The position numbers were made by a program, and so were the translations under genes. Below the pieces are notes generated by a model. The model did no database searches. It had not been told where the DNA came from and worked only from the letters and a program-made list of their open reading frames with translations. From positions 1 through 64,000 of the forward strand of contig QJNS01000214.1 of the NCBI GenBank assembly GCA_004154925.1: a DNA stretch of 64,000 bases. Direction: 5' to 3'. This DNA comes from Monosporascus cannonballus. Its lineage: Eukaryota > Ascomycota > Sordariomycetes > Xylariales. Shown here one piece after another: positions 1-11,289 of this stretch (positions are counted from its first letter, which is position 1; each line of letters starts with the position of its first letter).

Positions 1-87
1 TTCCTCGCCCTATTGTTACCTGCAAATCAAGACCCCATTTCGGATACTGCTCATACCTCCAGGTGGATGTATGACAGGTTCGTTACA
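1..87 (+). repeat. LTR fragment, family A (3' end, cut by window edge)
   Basis: This stretch is nearly identical to the last part of the solo LTR at 1315-1734, and to the reverse complement of the LTRs at 10838-11257 and 17659-18079. It ends in GGTTCGTTACA, the 3' terminus of the family A LTR read in pol sense. What follows (88 on) does not match the internal sequence that follows the 5' LTR of A1, so this is the 3' LTR of an element, or a solo LTR, that begins outside the window. It carries few RIP changes compared with its surroundings. Confidence 0.85.
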
Positions 88-261
88 GTTAAAGATAAAG
101 TTATTAAGCGTTTAAAGCTTATAAAGGCTAATAATCAGGCCCTAATTGACAGTTATATTGAAAAGCAGATTTTTAAGAAAAGATAGCGTAAAGCTAAATA
201 ATTTAAATATCTTTATTTTATTAAGAAATACGTTATTACGTTGTTAAAAGGCTTTGAAATA
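88..261 (+). other. Spacer with a short open stretch
   Basis: The first part (to about 183) stays open in the frame beginning GTT AAA GAT AAA, giving a lysine-rich run (VKDKVIKRLKLIKANNQA...) ending in TAG. It is flush against an LTR end, so it may be the remnant of a coding sequence that took the insertion. I do not recognise it. The rest is AT-rich with no signal. Confidence 0.3.
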
Positions 262-449
262 TGTAAGTTATTATAATTTTAGGTGTGTTTTCCTTATTCA
301 TTATTACGGTCATTTATTATGTGGAGTCCGAGGTTAGGTTATATACGTATTCGCCTAGGTATGAAATTTTGTAATTGTCTTAAGTAGGTAAATTGGCGAC
401 TGGTTGTTGACATTTAACCATACCTTCCGTATTTTCTTATTTTCTTATA
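262..449 (-). repeat. C1 left LTR (3' LTR in pol sense)
   Basis: On the plus strand it begins TGTAAG and ends TTTTCTTATA, matching an inferred terminal inverted pair TGTAAGAAAA...TTTTCTTACA. The best conserved core, about 330-440 (TTATATACGTATTCG, GGCGACTGG), is shared with 22505-22629 and with the reverse complement of 36395-36540. The left boundary is by analogy with the C2 LTR and could be a few bases off. Confidence 0.7.
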
Positions 450-1314
450 TTATTCTCTACTTTTTTAATTATTAATTTCTAATAGTTATTACTAGCCGTA
501 TGTCGCGTTATACTTAGTACGGTATTAAGTTATACTATATTATTATGGATCACGAATATTCTATTCATATTTAATAAATTTGTATTTTTAGTATCTCGAA
601 CATCGTTAATATAAAGTCGATTAACCAACGTTTTCCGATTAAAATATTATTAATTTTATATTAATACTTTTTTAATTGTTTTCTTTTTTATAAATATTTT
701 ATTTATAATTTTTATATACGTTTACCATTTTTTCGCCGAACGATCACTAATTTTCCCTTATTTGTTTCTTTTTTCCCGTACATTTCTTTGATTTTCGACC
801 GTTTGTCTTTACGATATTTATTTGCGATAATATTTTTAACAAATATTAATTTTTTGAGTTTTGAGTTGTTCCGATTATATTTAAAAAATCGACGATAACC
901 TATCGGCTTTTAATAAACCCTGCTAATATTATATCTATTTATTTTATTTAAATTTCAATATCATGTACGTTATTAATATATCGAAAACGAATATTAAATT
1001 TTATATTTATTAAGTTTAAAATATAAAAATATATTTTTATATATATTCATATATCTTTTCGCATAATTACTTATTAGTGGCTAAATTATTTCCAAACTCT
1101 TTCCGAAATATAATTTACATAATTTTTCTTAATTACAGTAAAATCGTATAAAAATGCAGAAATTAATATTTTAAGCTTAATTTGACGTCAGCAAATAAGC
1201 ATAATTCGGTCGACAAATAGTTGTATTTAAAAATATTTATTTGTATTATCGTAAAATTTTTAAAATTAAAAACGCTAAATATTCGACGATTACGGCTGCA
1301 AAATTATAATTTTT
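450..1314 (+). pseudogene. C1 internal region next to 3' LTR, with antisense reading frame
   Basis: This stretch aligns with the reverse complement of about 35820-36390 in C2, showing it is internal C sequence. Around 890-1040 the plus strand, antisense to pol, reads KIDDNLSAFNKPC then YLNFNIMYV with one stop. The same frame in C2 reads KVDDNSSAFDQTCQYDIDLF and LNFDIIYVAKRLE. Stops fall where one copy has Gln. Agreement at protein level in two mutated copies suggests a real former antisense ORF of unknown function. The frame is short and the call is tentative. Confidence 0.4.
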
Positions 1315-1734
1315 TGTTACAGGAACAGGGGTTCCTGTCTCCAGAAGACCTACTTATGAGGCCTAGTGCGAAGCTGTCACGGGTAAAGCCCGGACCAGAA
1401 GGCTTGGCCTGGCAAGTGATCTAGGCGATCTAAATGATCTGGACCAGATCACATAGATCACATAGATCCGCGACACGCTCATTTTAAAGAATTGGGATAT
1501 TTAATGAATCGGGTTTCCATATAAATAGCACCTACTTAGTTTCGCTCTTTAGTTATCAATCTAACCTCTTAATCCAGAGGCAACTGCACCGTTTTCTAAT
1601 TGAGGGAAAAGTCTTTAAATCTCTTTAACGAACAGACCACTGAATTATTTCTCGCCCTATTGTTACCTGCAAATCAAGACCCCATTTCGGATACTACTCA
1701 TACCTCTAGGTGGATGTATGACAGGTTCGTTACA
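1315..1734 (+). repeat. Solo LTR, family A, with 5-bp target duplication
   Basis: A complete 420-bp LTR beginning TGTTACAGGAACAGGGG and ending GGTTCGTTACA, flanked by TTTTT at 1310-1314 and at 1735-1739. No internal sequence accompanies it, as expected after LTR-LTR recombination. It is much less RIP-mutated than the LTRs of A1 and A2: GC-rich segments such as CCCGGACCAGAAGGC are intact. It contains a cluster of GATC-bearing short repeats (about 1420-1475, with TCACATAGA twice). Its orientation is pol sense on plus. It is inserted in C1 internal sequence. Confidence 0.88.
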
Positions 1735-1739
1735 TTTTT

Positions 1740-4700
1740 ATACCGTTTCGAAATTTTCCGATTCGAATATAAATTAATTTTTTTTTACCAGCTTATTTTC
1801 ATTAATTTACCGTTTTGTTAGCGTTTTATTTTTTGTTTTTAACGTAAAAACGAAAATATGCTTATAAACGTGAATAGAATCCATTAATAAATAATTACCG
1901 TATTTTCGCCATAAATAAAAATAATATTATTTATGTTATTTTAACGTTATAATGAAACCGTAAAATAATTAAATTTATTTCCAACGATTTACCGCCGGCT
2001 AAAAAATATTAAATTATTTTGTTTAATTAAAATAAATTTATTCCGAAATTTCCTCATTCTCTGAAATTTATTTAATCTAAATTTCATAATAATAATATAA
2101 TTTCGTTTAATTTCGATAGTTATAATATATAAAGTACGCTGAAAATTTATTAAAAACGTAATATCTCGTTATTACGTTAACGAAAATCGAAAATAGTTCT
2201 TGATTTTATATATATACTTTTTTATGTTTTTCCGTTTCGGCCTTAAATTCGCTAATTAATTTCGTTAATTTATTAACTAGCGTTATAAGTTTGTGGGTTA
2301 AATTTTTACGTACGCCAAATCTTAATTCGTTTTGTATTTAATCGTTAAATGTATATTTCTAACTTATGAATAAAATATAAAATTTAATTTTAAATAATGA
2401 ATTCGATTTTTATTCAATATATTTAAGTGTATCGATATTTGATTAACGATTTATTTCTATTTTAAACTTTTTTTAATATTGTTATTAATATTATATTATA
2501 TATTTAATGGTCCGTCCATATATTATTATCGTTCGATCTTATTTTATATATAATTTGATTAGGTTCTTTTATAAATATTTTCTAAGTTTTAAAAGATTTA
2601 CGATAAGTTATAATTAGTACAATATTTAATGTTTTGATTTGTACGCATTTTATTTTTTAGTAATATATTATAATTCTTTTTCGTATTTAGTAAGAATTGG
2701 CTATATATTTATTAAATATACATTTAAAATTTAACTCGTTTATTTAATAAATTATACTTTGTTAACGAAATGTTCTCATTTGCTTTAAGTATTTTTATGC
2801 CGCACGATATTTTTAATAATTCATTTTTATTATTTCTTTTTAAGGTTAAAAACAAATATATAATTAACGATTTTTTAATCCTATTACAGTTTTAAAAATA
2901 ATATAAAAAATGTATTATATAACTTTTTATATTTTATAAATAGGTACAATTTACTTATTTACGATTTTATTGATTTAATAACCTTTATTCGAATACACGT
3001 TAATATTTATTTAAGAGTTTTTAAATATGAAACATTTTGATAAATAAATTTATATTATATATTTTTTTTAATTAATTACGGTTTGTTAATATTGAGTTAT
3101 ATATCGGCAAATTTTCGCTATATGTTTTTAACGTTTATAAATTCTTTAAAATTGAAATTAAAAAAAACTTTTAATATTTATTTTATTAGACGAAGATAAT
3201 CATTATATAAAACTTCAGATGATAAATATCGGATAAATTTATTTTTGTAATTATTATAAACAAATTCTGTTTTATATAATAATTAGGCTTAATTTATGTA
3301 ATTTTCTTAATAATAATATCGAATGTGCTATTTTAGGATTTAATTTATATATTTAATTTAGCTAGTTATTTTAAAATATTAAATAATAAATAATTAATAA
3401 ATAATTTATTCGAATTGTTAATAACTTCAGGCAAAAAATTACATTCATATTTTAATTCTTTTTATATAATATATTAATCAATTCAGTAATAGTTAAACTT
3501 TTATTTCTAAGTAAAAGTCATATTACTTTCGTTAAATATTTAATAATTATTAAAATAATATTATATATATGTCTAATATTTTTTAAATGAAAACAACACC
3601 TTTACAATAATATCTATATTTAATTTTTAAAATAATGACTTAAATAAAAATGAAAATTATAGTATTCGGTAATATTTATATCTAGATTTTCACGTATTTT
3701 AATATATTAAATATTTTTCGATATATGGTTAAACGTTATTTGCGAAATATTTCTAACAAGAACTCTGGATAATTAATTTAATACGTTTTTAACTTTGTAT
3801 ATATTTTCTTCGAAAATTATTATAATATTAATTAATAAATAAATAACGTAAAATCTTTTGCAATAAAATAACGTATTTAGTTTTATAAAATAAAAGATTG
3901 TTAAAATCTATATAATAAGTTTTTGTTATTCCACAATTTTCTAAATTAATGATACCAATTTTAAAATATTTAAATTCTTAAATTATAATTTATAAAGTTT
4001 ATTGTAAAAGCTTTTTAAAACCTTTAAAATAAATACCGTTTTCTTGAAAATTAATTCTTTTATTATTTAACGTAAAACGTATTATTTTAATATGATAACC
4101 TTAATATTTTTATTTTTGTTATTCCGTTAACGATTTGATATAAAGGCGGCATTTTATCCTTACTTTAAATTCTAATTCTTTTAAGATAACTTTAATATTA
4201 ATAATTATTTTTATTTTCTTATTATACGTATTTTATATAAAAAACACAGGCGTAAGGTTTTTTTTCTCGTTTTCTGTGCGAAAAGTAATTTATAATTATA
4301 TAATAAAGATTCTAGACCGTTTTAATAAAAGTTTTAATTATTAATATTTTTATTTTATATTCGTCCGAATTAAAAATTTTAAATAAACCTTTTTAAACAA
4401 CTTTAATAGATTATTTTATTTAACCGTATTTTTCAATTATATAAAATATAATTACCGTCAAGTATTTGATTTCCTTAAATAATTCGTTAATTAATCTAAA
4501 TCCTTCTATAAATATTAATAATATATAATTATGATTAATTAATACAAATATACTTTTAATTACTGATTTAATTTATTAACAAACTTAATCTTCTTTAATC
4601 AGTATTATAATTCTAAATTGAATTAAAATAATTAATATATTGATCAAATAAATCTTTCTCGAAGGTTCCGTATAAATATGGGAATTACTTTTTAACGCCT

Positions 4701-4949
4701 AATAATCCGTTAAAATAAAAACCTTTTATTCGGTATCTTTCAAATATTATCGTCAAAATTTCCGATTCTTACTTTAATAAATAATTTTTATTATTTCGTT
4801 TTTTATTTAATTTTGGTAGACGATAAGTTCCGTATTTCAAACGTAACTAAATATTAATAGTTTCTATAAAATTATAACAAAATATATAATAGCGCCTTAA
4901 TAAGTATATTTAATAAAGTTTTAATATCGGAAGAGAATTATTTTACTGA
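1740..4949 (-). pseudogene. C1 pol, RNase H/integrase part and 3' region (degraded)
   Basis: C1 internal sequence downstream (in minus sense) of the readable reverse transcriptase. By position it should hold RNase H and integrase, but I could not read catalytic motifs through the RIP damage. The segment 2100-2350 aligns with the reverse complement of about 34900-35140 in C2, where the same frames persist. On the plus strand (antisense to pol) the shared frame reads KVR-KF-KNV then NENRK in C1, against KIYRKFAKSVPPR and EGRKWVLN in C2, with C1 stops at Arg and Trp positions. The remainder is stop-dense and AT-rich. Confidence 0.5.
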
Positions 4950-5660
4950 GAGCGAATTTTAAACTTTTAAATATTTCGTTTATTTCGTTAATTCATTAGA
5001 ATGTTTTATACGAGTTATTTTTAAAAAATAATAATAAGGTGGTAATTGTTGAATAATCAATTATAGGTTTTCTATAAAAATTAGTAAATTTTAAAAATAC
5101 TTAAATCTTATGCGTTAAATGACAGATTTTGAATTTTTAAATTATGATAATCTGTTAAAACTTTATTTATATCATTTTAATATTTACGATCAATTTTAAA
5201 AACGAAATTTCGTTTTTAAAAAATCGTATTTTGTTAATTTAATAAATAATTAATATTTTTTTCAAACGTTCGTGAATTAATTAAAAATGTTGTATATATT
5301 TTTTAATTATCCAAAAATATTATAATATTGTTTCAATAAATAACGTAAACCTAATTAATAAAACCGATAAAACCTTTATATATATACTTAGAAAATTATA
5401 AAAACGTTAATAATTCCGAAAAATATTACGGTATATTTGAATTATTTATATTTCGTTCGAAAAGCCGGTTTTTATTTATTAACTTTTTGATTCGGATTTA
5501 ATAATATGTTGTTCCTAAATTTAATTCAAAACAGGCTTTAATGAATTTTAACCAATTTATAATTTTAAAAATTAACGGTAAAAAATACCGGTTTTATACG
5601 GTATTCTGATTTAATAATCGGTAATCGATATATATTTATAAATTACTGGAACTTAAAATA
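4950..5660 (-). pseudogene. C1 reverse transcriptase relic (Ty3/gypsy)
   Basis: Read on the minus strand, 5470-5250 gives NQKVNK*KPAFRTKYK*FKY then TVIFFGIINVFIIF*VYI. This is the gypsy RT block usually seen as [33 protein letters not shown]. It is followed by the block ending in ...LIHERLKKY*LFIKLTKYDFLKTKF, matching the region after the YLDD box. Stops sit at Gln and Trp positions. C2 has the homologous block on the plus strand at about 31980-32400. The enzyme is dead, and the identification as Ty3/gypsy is firm. Confidence 0.75.
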
Positions 5661-6857
5661 AAATAAAATAAAAAAATAATTTCGGATTTTTTTTCGAATT
5701 TATTTAATCGTAAATTTTCGTAAATATGTTTTTTCAACTTTTACTATTAAAATTCAAAAATTAGGTAAATTAATTTTAAAAACGATAATTTGTTTTATAG
5801 TAAATTTATAGTATATTCGGTTTCTAGAAATATAAATTCTTTTTTTCGGAACTACATATTTCGGAATTCTTTTAAACATTTACATAATTGTACGATTGTC
5901 GGAATAGTTTTTTTTTCATCGAATTCGAGGACTTTATAATTATTACTAAATGTAACGAAATTAACTACGCAAATTGATTTATCGATAAGTACTAGATTTG
6001 TTATTCTCTTCTCGTTAACAATTCTTTTCGATAAATTTATTTATAATTTACAGTATTTAATAAACCTTTTTTAAATTAATTTATAATTAGAATAGGAACA
6101 ACTTAAGCATTATACGATTACGGTAAATTACGAAATACATTTAACGGAATCGCTGCAATCTTTAATAATTATGCGTTATTTTTATTTCGATTTTAAAAGA
6201 TTTCTAATATTTAATGAAAAACTTATTAACCTTTATCAACTTAGATTCATCGAAAATAACAAAACGGAAATTATATTCTTTTACGAAATATTTGTTATAC
6301 GTATTTATTTCCGTTTTCGTATATAGGTTTATTTGTACTAGTACTATATATTAATTGTTTTTTATTATAACGATAATTAAATATTTTTAATAATAATATA
6401 AGCCGATTATACGATATTATTGAGGCGAAATAAACTAAATATATATTTTTATTTCGGCGGTATTCGTTTGAATATATTCAAATTATCAAACATCGTAACA
6501 TTGTATAAGGCAATAAATTTTCTTTTTTTTTCGTAATATCGGTTTTGAATTCAAAAAATACTTTCATATTTTACTCTATAATTGGAATTAGTATACCTTT
6601 TTTCTTATAATTTTTATAAATCTAGACGTAATCCTTTTTTAAAGTATTTAACGGCTGTTTAAACCGAGTAAATTTATTACAGTTCATATTTATTCGGTAA
6701 TAAAAAGATTTCCTTTATAAGACTTTATCATTTTTCTCGCTTAATCCGCATTTTTTAATTAAATTTCGTTTATTAAGTTTTTATCTTAAAATACGTTCGA
6801 ACTTAGTCGTTTATTTTTTCTTCTACTTAACTTTTTAATTTTAGCGTTAAACGGCTT
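5661..6857 (-). pseudogene. C1 upstream pol/gag part, left of the B1 insertion
   Basis: Continuation of C1 in the gag direction, ending at the B1 insertion (target duplication GGCTT at 6853-6857). No domain could be read with confidence. The sequence is AT-rich with stops in all frames. It resumes at 21489 after B1. Confidence 0.4.
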
Positions 6858-7052
6858 TGTAAGATAATAGGTAGCTGAAGGCTAGGGTAAGGCAACCCTT
6901 GACTAGTCGCAAAGCGTATTCTAAGAAATAAGTGTATTAGGTTACTTCTATCTAGCGTTTCTTCCTAGCTGCTAGATAGTTATTTATACAGGCGCGTGGA
7001 TGTATAGCTGGTCGGACACCAGCCGTAACCTTATAAAAGCTGTATTTTTCGA
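6858..7052 (-). repeat. B1 left LTR (3' LTR in pol sense)
   Basis: On plus it begins TGTAAGATAATAGGTAGCTG and ends near GCTGTATTTTTCGA. It shares GACTAGTCGCAAAGCGTATT, GTTACTTC and the GGTCGGACACCAGCC-like arm with 21292-21483, 43497-43690, 52261-52460 and the reverse complement of 24052-24257. The following TACTTCTTTTTTAAGC reads as a polypurine tract on the minus strand, as expected just upstream of a 3' LTR. Confidence 0.82.
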
Positions 7053-7619
7053 ATTACTTCTTTTTTAAGCTATTAGTTCTTAATAGCATTAATAAATTAA
7101 TATAATTCGGTCGTAAATTGGATTACGTACCGTAATTAAAACCTTTTCGTATATAAATATATAAATCATGTTATATTATATACCGTTATTATAATAATTC
7201 ATACGTATTGCGTTAAGTAATTAATTATGTTCCGTTTAATCTTTTATTTTTATCCGATTTTTAACTTTACCTTATTTAATTCTTTTGGTTTCTTTTCGCG
7301 CTTTTATTTCCGTGTCCTTTGCGTACGGTTTCCGTTTTATTTTTATTTGTTATATTTATTTTTCGTAAACAATTTTATAAAAAGTGATATTTTTATATTG
7401 GTAACGGCTAGGAATTCCTTAAATGCTACCTCTTTAATGCCGACGATAAACCGGACCCTAATCGCACCATAAACAGTAATAGGTTATCCTGTATTTACGC
7501 AACATAACGTTATTTTGATTATCGTATAATTTATGTTTAAATTTCAGACGTTTTGAATTATATTTTATGTAATTATTTTTATAAATCCTTTTATACGGTA
7601 AATATATATTTTTATTATC

Positions 7620-8490
7620 GTTAATATTGCTGTTTAATTTCTGTTCAGATTCCGGTCTTCCTTAGAGATATTACCCAGATTATTATTTATTTTATTATTG
7701 AAAATTAAAAATTAATCGAAGAACTTAACGCGGCTCGTATTGCGAATATCAAATTTATGCACGACGACATATTTACGATCGGTTGCCGAATCGATATTTT
7801 TCGCAAGGTCGAATTCGCCCTTAAAACGGTTATTATTAAGAAATATCGTTTCTTTTTCGCGTTAAAAATAGATTTCTAATTATTAGTTATATTTACGATA
7901 GTCCGGTTTTTACGTTATCTTATAGGTTTGCAAATTTAAGTTATATTTATAAATATTTTAATTTTTCCTTATTATTTTACGATCACTTTCTAATTAACAT
8001 AATTTTATAATAGTTTTATAAATAAGGAGATTTTTGAAAGTCATTATACCGTTACTTTTCCCGCTTACGAGCATTCCTCGTCCGTCCTTCGACCTTTCGA
8101 CGAAGCTCTAATATTTATTAATAACTATAATTAAAAGTAATTTTTACCCGGTAAGGCCGATATTAAGTTCAGATATCTTAAATGCTTTAAGGATAGCAAT
8201 TTATTTCCGACCAGCAATCAACTATACTCTGGTTACCTAGCCTTTACTTTTTGTAAGAAATAAAACGTTTCTGAATTCCTCTCAGGCTTTACACTTAGCA
8301 AAATTAATAAACGTATCCGCCTTTTGCTGTCGCATATTTGCCGATCTTTTTTCAAGATTTGTATACTAACTTTTTTAATACGCTAATAAAAGCCAATTAA
8401 TGTAAAGCTTAATAATTAAACGCGAAATTATTTTTCGAAATAAAGGTTTAATTTTTTTACGTCGTTTATCGGTTTCTGTTCGGTTTTTAT
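7620..8490 (+). pseudogene. B1 antisense ORF relic between integrase and 3' LTR
   Basis: On the strand opposite pol, a frame through 7640-7890 runs with very few stops: SVQIPVFLRDITQ, then ENQ/*KLIEELNAARIANI, then GCRIDIFRKVEFALKTVII and KKYRFF. The B2 copy (about 44040-44280) keeps the same frame: SVLIPIVF, ELINEFEKVS, then VIAVGR*LDVFHETKLALN and TVIIKKYHF. The stops are TAA or TAG at likely Gln codons. Downstream the frame continues with FPAYEHSSSVLRPFDEALIF, then YLKCFKDSNLFPTSNQLYSG. The predicted protein has a helical charged N-terminal part. I recognise no family. Because protein similarity is kept while DNA drifts, I think this was a real gene of the element. Confidence 0.55.
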
Positions 8491-9204
8491 CTTATTTACC
8501 AAAAAATATAATTATTTAATTAGTTAATTTCAAACTGGTATACGATAACGTAACTATTCGGTAAAAACTTTAAAATAATTATATAATTAATATTTTAACT
8601 TTAATATCTTAATCTTATTTAAAATTATTTTTTATAACTTTATATTTTTTTAAACAGGCGGTTTTCGATAAAGTTGTTATTACTTTACGACGTTTAAGTC
8701 GTTTTATTTTTTATATACGTATTTTATTTTTCTATAACGCTATAATATTTTAAGTGCATATTCGAAATATATTTAAAGTTTTTACGCATTGTATTTAGTG
8801 GGCCACGTTTCCTATTTAATGAAATATTTATATTGCTTTCGATTATTTTAATAACAGATAATATCCTTTATTATTTATTTTTCTGTTTCTTTATTGGATC
8901 CGATAACGTTATTTGGATATTGCCTAGTGTCCGAATATATTACGGTTTTAATAAGAATATTAAAAATATATTATATATTCGTTAATATTTAGTAAAAAAG
9001 ATTACTTTAGACGTCTAAAACCTTATTCGCTCTGTAATCACAACTTAAACGTAAATAAATACCAGCTTTTTATTTTTAAACCTAAACTTTTTAATTAATA
9101 CATTTACTTATTATTTTAATTAGAATTCTAAAAACGTATAACGATAATATAATACATTTTCTAAGTTACCCTTATTATTTTCTCAATATTTATATTTTAT
9201 TTGA

Positions 9205-9990
9205 CAAATAGCCGCCATTTTTTCCAGGTGTTTCTTAATTCCTTATATCTGTCCCTTAAACCTTTATCAAAGGTATTTTATTATTTTTAAATAATATTTA
9301 TATAGGGTTTCAAACGGAAAACGGCTAATAAATACGTTCCATATATTATTATATAGGAATTCTGCATTTTGTAACAATTTTGTCCAATTATTTTAATATT
9401 TATCAACGTAATTACGGAAATAATATTTTAAAACTTGATAAATACGCTCTCTTTACTTGTTGGTTTGTAAATAATAAATGGTTGATATTTGCGGATTTAA
9501 TTTTCGTTTTTTTATAAGATTTCACTCAAAATTAATTCGTTAATAATTTGTTTTTAAAATTAACACTTCCGATTAATATATCGAATTTATATTTAATTTC
9601 GTCGTAAAAAATCGGATTAATTGGATTACGGTTAAGGTGGTAACTATAAAAATAAATAGTTTTAATTTTGTTAAGCGATTAACGATTACTAGAATTACAT
9701 CGTACTTTAACTCGTTTAAAGTTATGTTTTTAAAGACCTTCGTGATAAAATTTAACCATATTTTTTTAGAAAAACTACTTAAGTAACGATAAGGGTTATA
9801 ATTATCCACATGGTTTATAACGTAACTTTACTATGATTTAATAATTTGAATATTACTTAATATATTTTTGGATATCGTTCGCCATATTTTTCTAATAAAA
9901 CGTTTTGGTTATTAATTTTAACGTACGGATATATTCCATATATTTTGTTTTCGGATTATCACAATATTAATTTATTAATTGCTTCCGTAA
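9205..9990 (-). pseudogene. B1 integrase relic
   Basis: Minus-strand reading gives an HHCC-side segment (NDIQKYIK*YSNY, then RYKPCG*LQPL), the core LKYDVILVIVNRLTKLKLFIFI at 9809-9573 (normally ...VIVDRLTK) and the C-terminal block YYFRNYVDKY*NNWTKLLQNAEFLYNN, followed by SRFPFETLYKY. This matches a Ty3/gypsy integrase (rve domain) up to the AEFAYNN block. Asp has become Asn at the VDR position, and the first catalytic MDF appears as LNF. Both are RIP-type G-to-A changes. It is non-functional. Confidence 0.78.
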
Positions 9991-9999
9991 AGCACCTTA

Positions 10000-10832
10000 T
10001 AACGAAATTACGAATTTATTTCAATAATATCAAATCCTATTTAAATCTAAGAAATATTCCCCCTTTATACCGATTTGGCGTTCAGCTATTTATATCAGCT
10101 TTATAGTATTTAAATCTTTAGTTTGCAACCTTTAAACCTAATCGTAAAACTGTCGAGAAACCTTCGGCTAAAATACCGTTTCGTTTTTAGATAGCTTCTT
10201 TGCTAAAGGAAGTAAAATGTACTAATTATAAACAATAGTTTTAGTACCAATTTTGTCCTTTTTAAACTCCTCGAAATTCGATCGTAATACGGTTACAGTT
10301 TACGGTTATTATTATTTAACTGCCGATCGTATTATTATAACGATTTATACTTACATTGTTATACGTTTATAATAGGTTTGATAAATATATAATTTTTTAT
10401 TTTTCTCTTTTTTGGAAAACTTTTCACGACTGTATAATTAAGGTTCTTCGCTTTTTGTATCTAAATAATAATTACTTAAGTTTTCGCTACCTAAAATCTG
10501 TTTAAAAATTTCGCAAAAAATAAGTTTTAAGTCGTTTTTACAAAGCTTTTTATCCTTTTATAATATTTTAAATCGCGTTATATACTTACCATTATTTTTC
10601 GTATATTTTTCAGCATATCATCCGTAAGTTTTAACTTTTTCGATTATGTAAAAATTGTATTTCTACATATAATATTTTCTAATATATAATCTGAGCATTT
10701 TAATACCCATTTGCCGAGTTTGCGATACTCGATTAATATTAAATCTCGAAACCGAATTATAAAAAAAGATAAATTTATCGGGTTAATTTTTCTTTAAGGT
10801 CCCGCGGTAATACGTTCATAATGTCTTTTAGT
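10000..10832 (-). pseudogene. B1 RNase H tail / linker, cut by A1
   Basis: In minus sense this lies between the A1 insertion site and integrase. A segment resembling the end of gypsy RNase H (QTRQMGIKMLRLYI, the usual RRQARWALKLSEY position) lies close to the A1 junction, then a poorly conserved linker leading to the integrase zinc-binding region. The A1 target duplication GCTAT (10833-10837) interrupts the domain. Confidence 0.5.
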
Positions 10833-10837
10833 GCTAT

Positions 10838-11257
10838 TGTAACAAACCTGTTATATATCCACCTGGAGGTATGAGCAGTATCCGAAATGGGGTCTTGATT
10901 TGCAGGTAACAATAGGGCGAGGAATAATTCAGTGGTCTATTCGTTAAAGAGATTTAAAGACTTTTTTCTCAATTAGAGAACGGTACAATTACCTCTAGAC
11001 TGAAAACTTAGATTGATAGCTAAAAAGTGAAAATTAAGTAGGTATTATTTATATAGGAAACTGATTTATTATATATCCCAATTTTTAAAGTGAGTGTGTT
11101 ATGGATTTATATGATTTATGTAATTAGGTCTAGATTATTTAAATTATTTAGATCACTTAATAAACCAAGTTTTCTTACCCGGAGTTTACTCGTAATAGAT
11201 TTACGTTAGGCTCTATAAGTAAGTTTCTTGAAAATAGAAACCCCTATTCCTATAATA
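10838..11257 (-). repeat. A1 3' LTR
   Basis: A 420-bp LTR reading TGTAACAAACCTG to CCTATAATA on plus, that is TG...CA ends after allowing one C-to-T change. It is collinear with 17659-18079 and with the reverse complement of 1315-1734. Confidence 0.92.
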
Positions 11258-11276
11258 TTATTTCCTTTCTTTAAGG
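11258..11276 (-). other. A1 polypurine tract
   Basis: Immediately inside the 3' LTR. The minus strand reads CCTTAAAGAAAGGAAATAA, a purine-rich run flush with the LTR start, where plus-strand DNA priming is expected. The corresponding A2 sequence is at about 38306-38322. Confidence 0.6.
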
Positions 11277-11289
11277 ATTTTTGTCCTAA

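Noticed and set aside
7227..7472. Open plus-strand frame of 81 codons near the B1 left LTR
   Set aside because: Mostly Phe, Tyr and Leu from a pyrimidine-rich tract. B2 has related DNA (about 43860-44000) but the frame is not clearly kept, so I do not call it coding.
9573..9809. Minus-strand open frame as a stand-alone small gene
   Set aside because: It is the core of the B1 integrase (VIVNRLTK block), not an independent protein.
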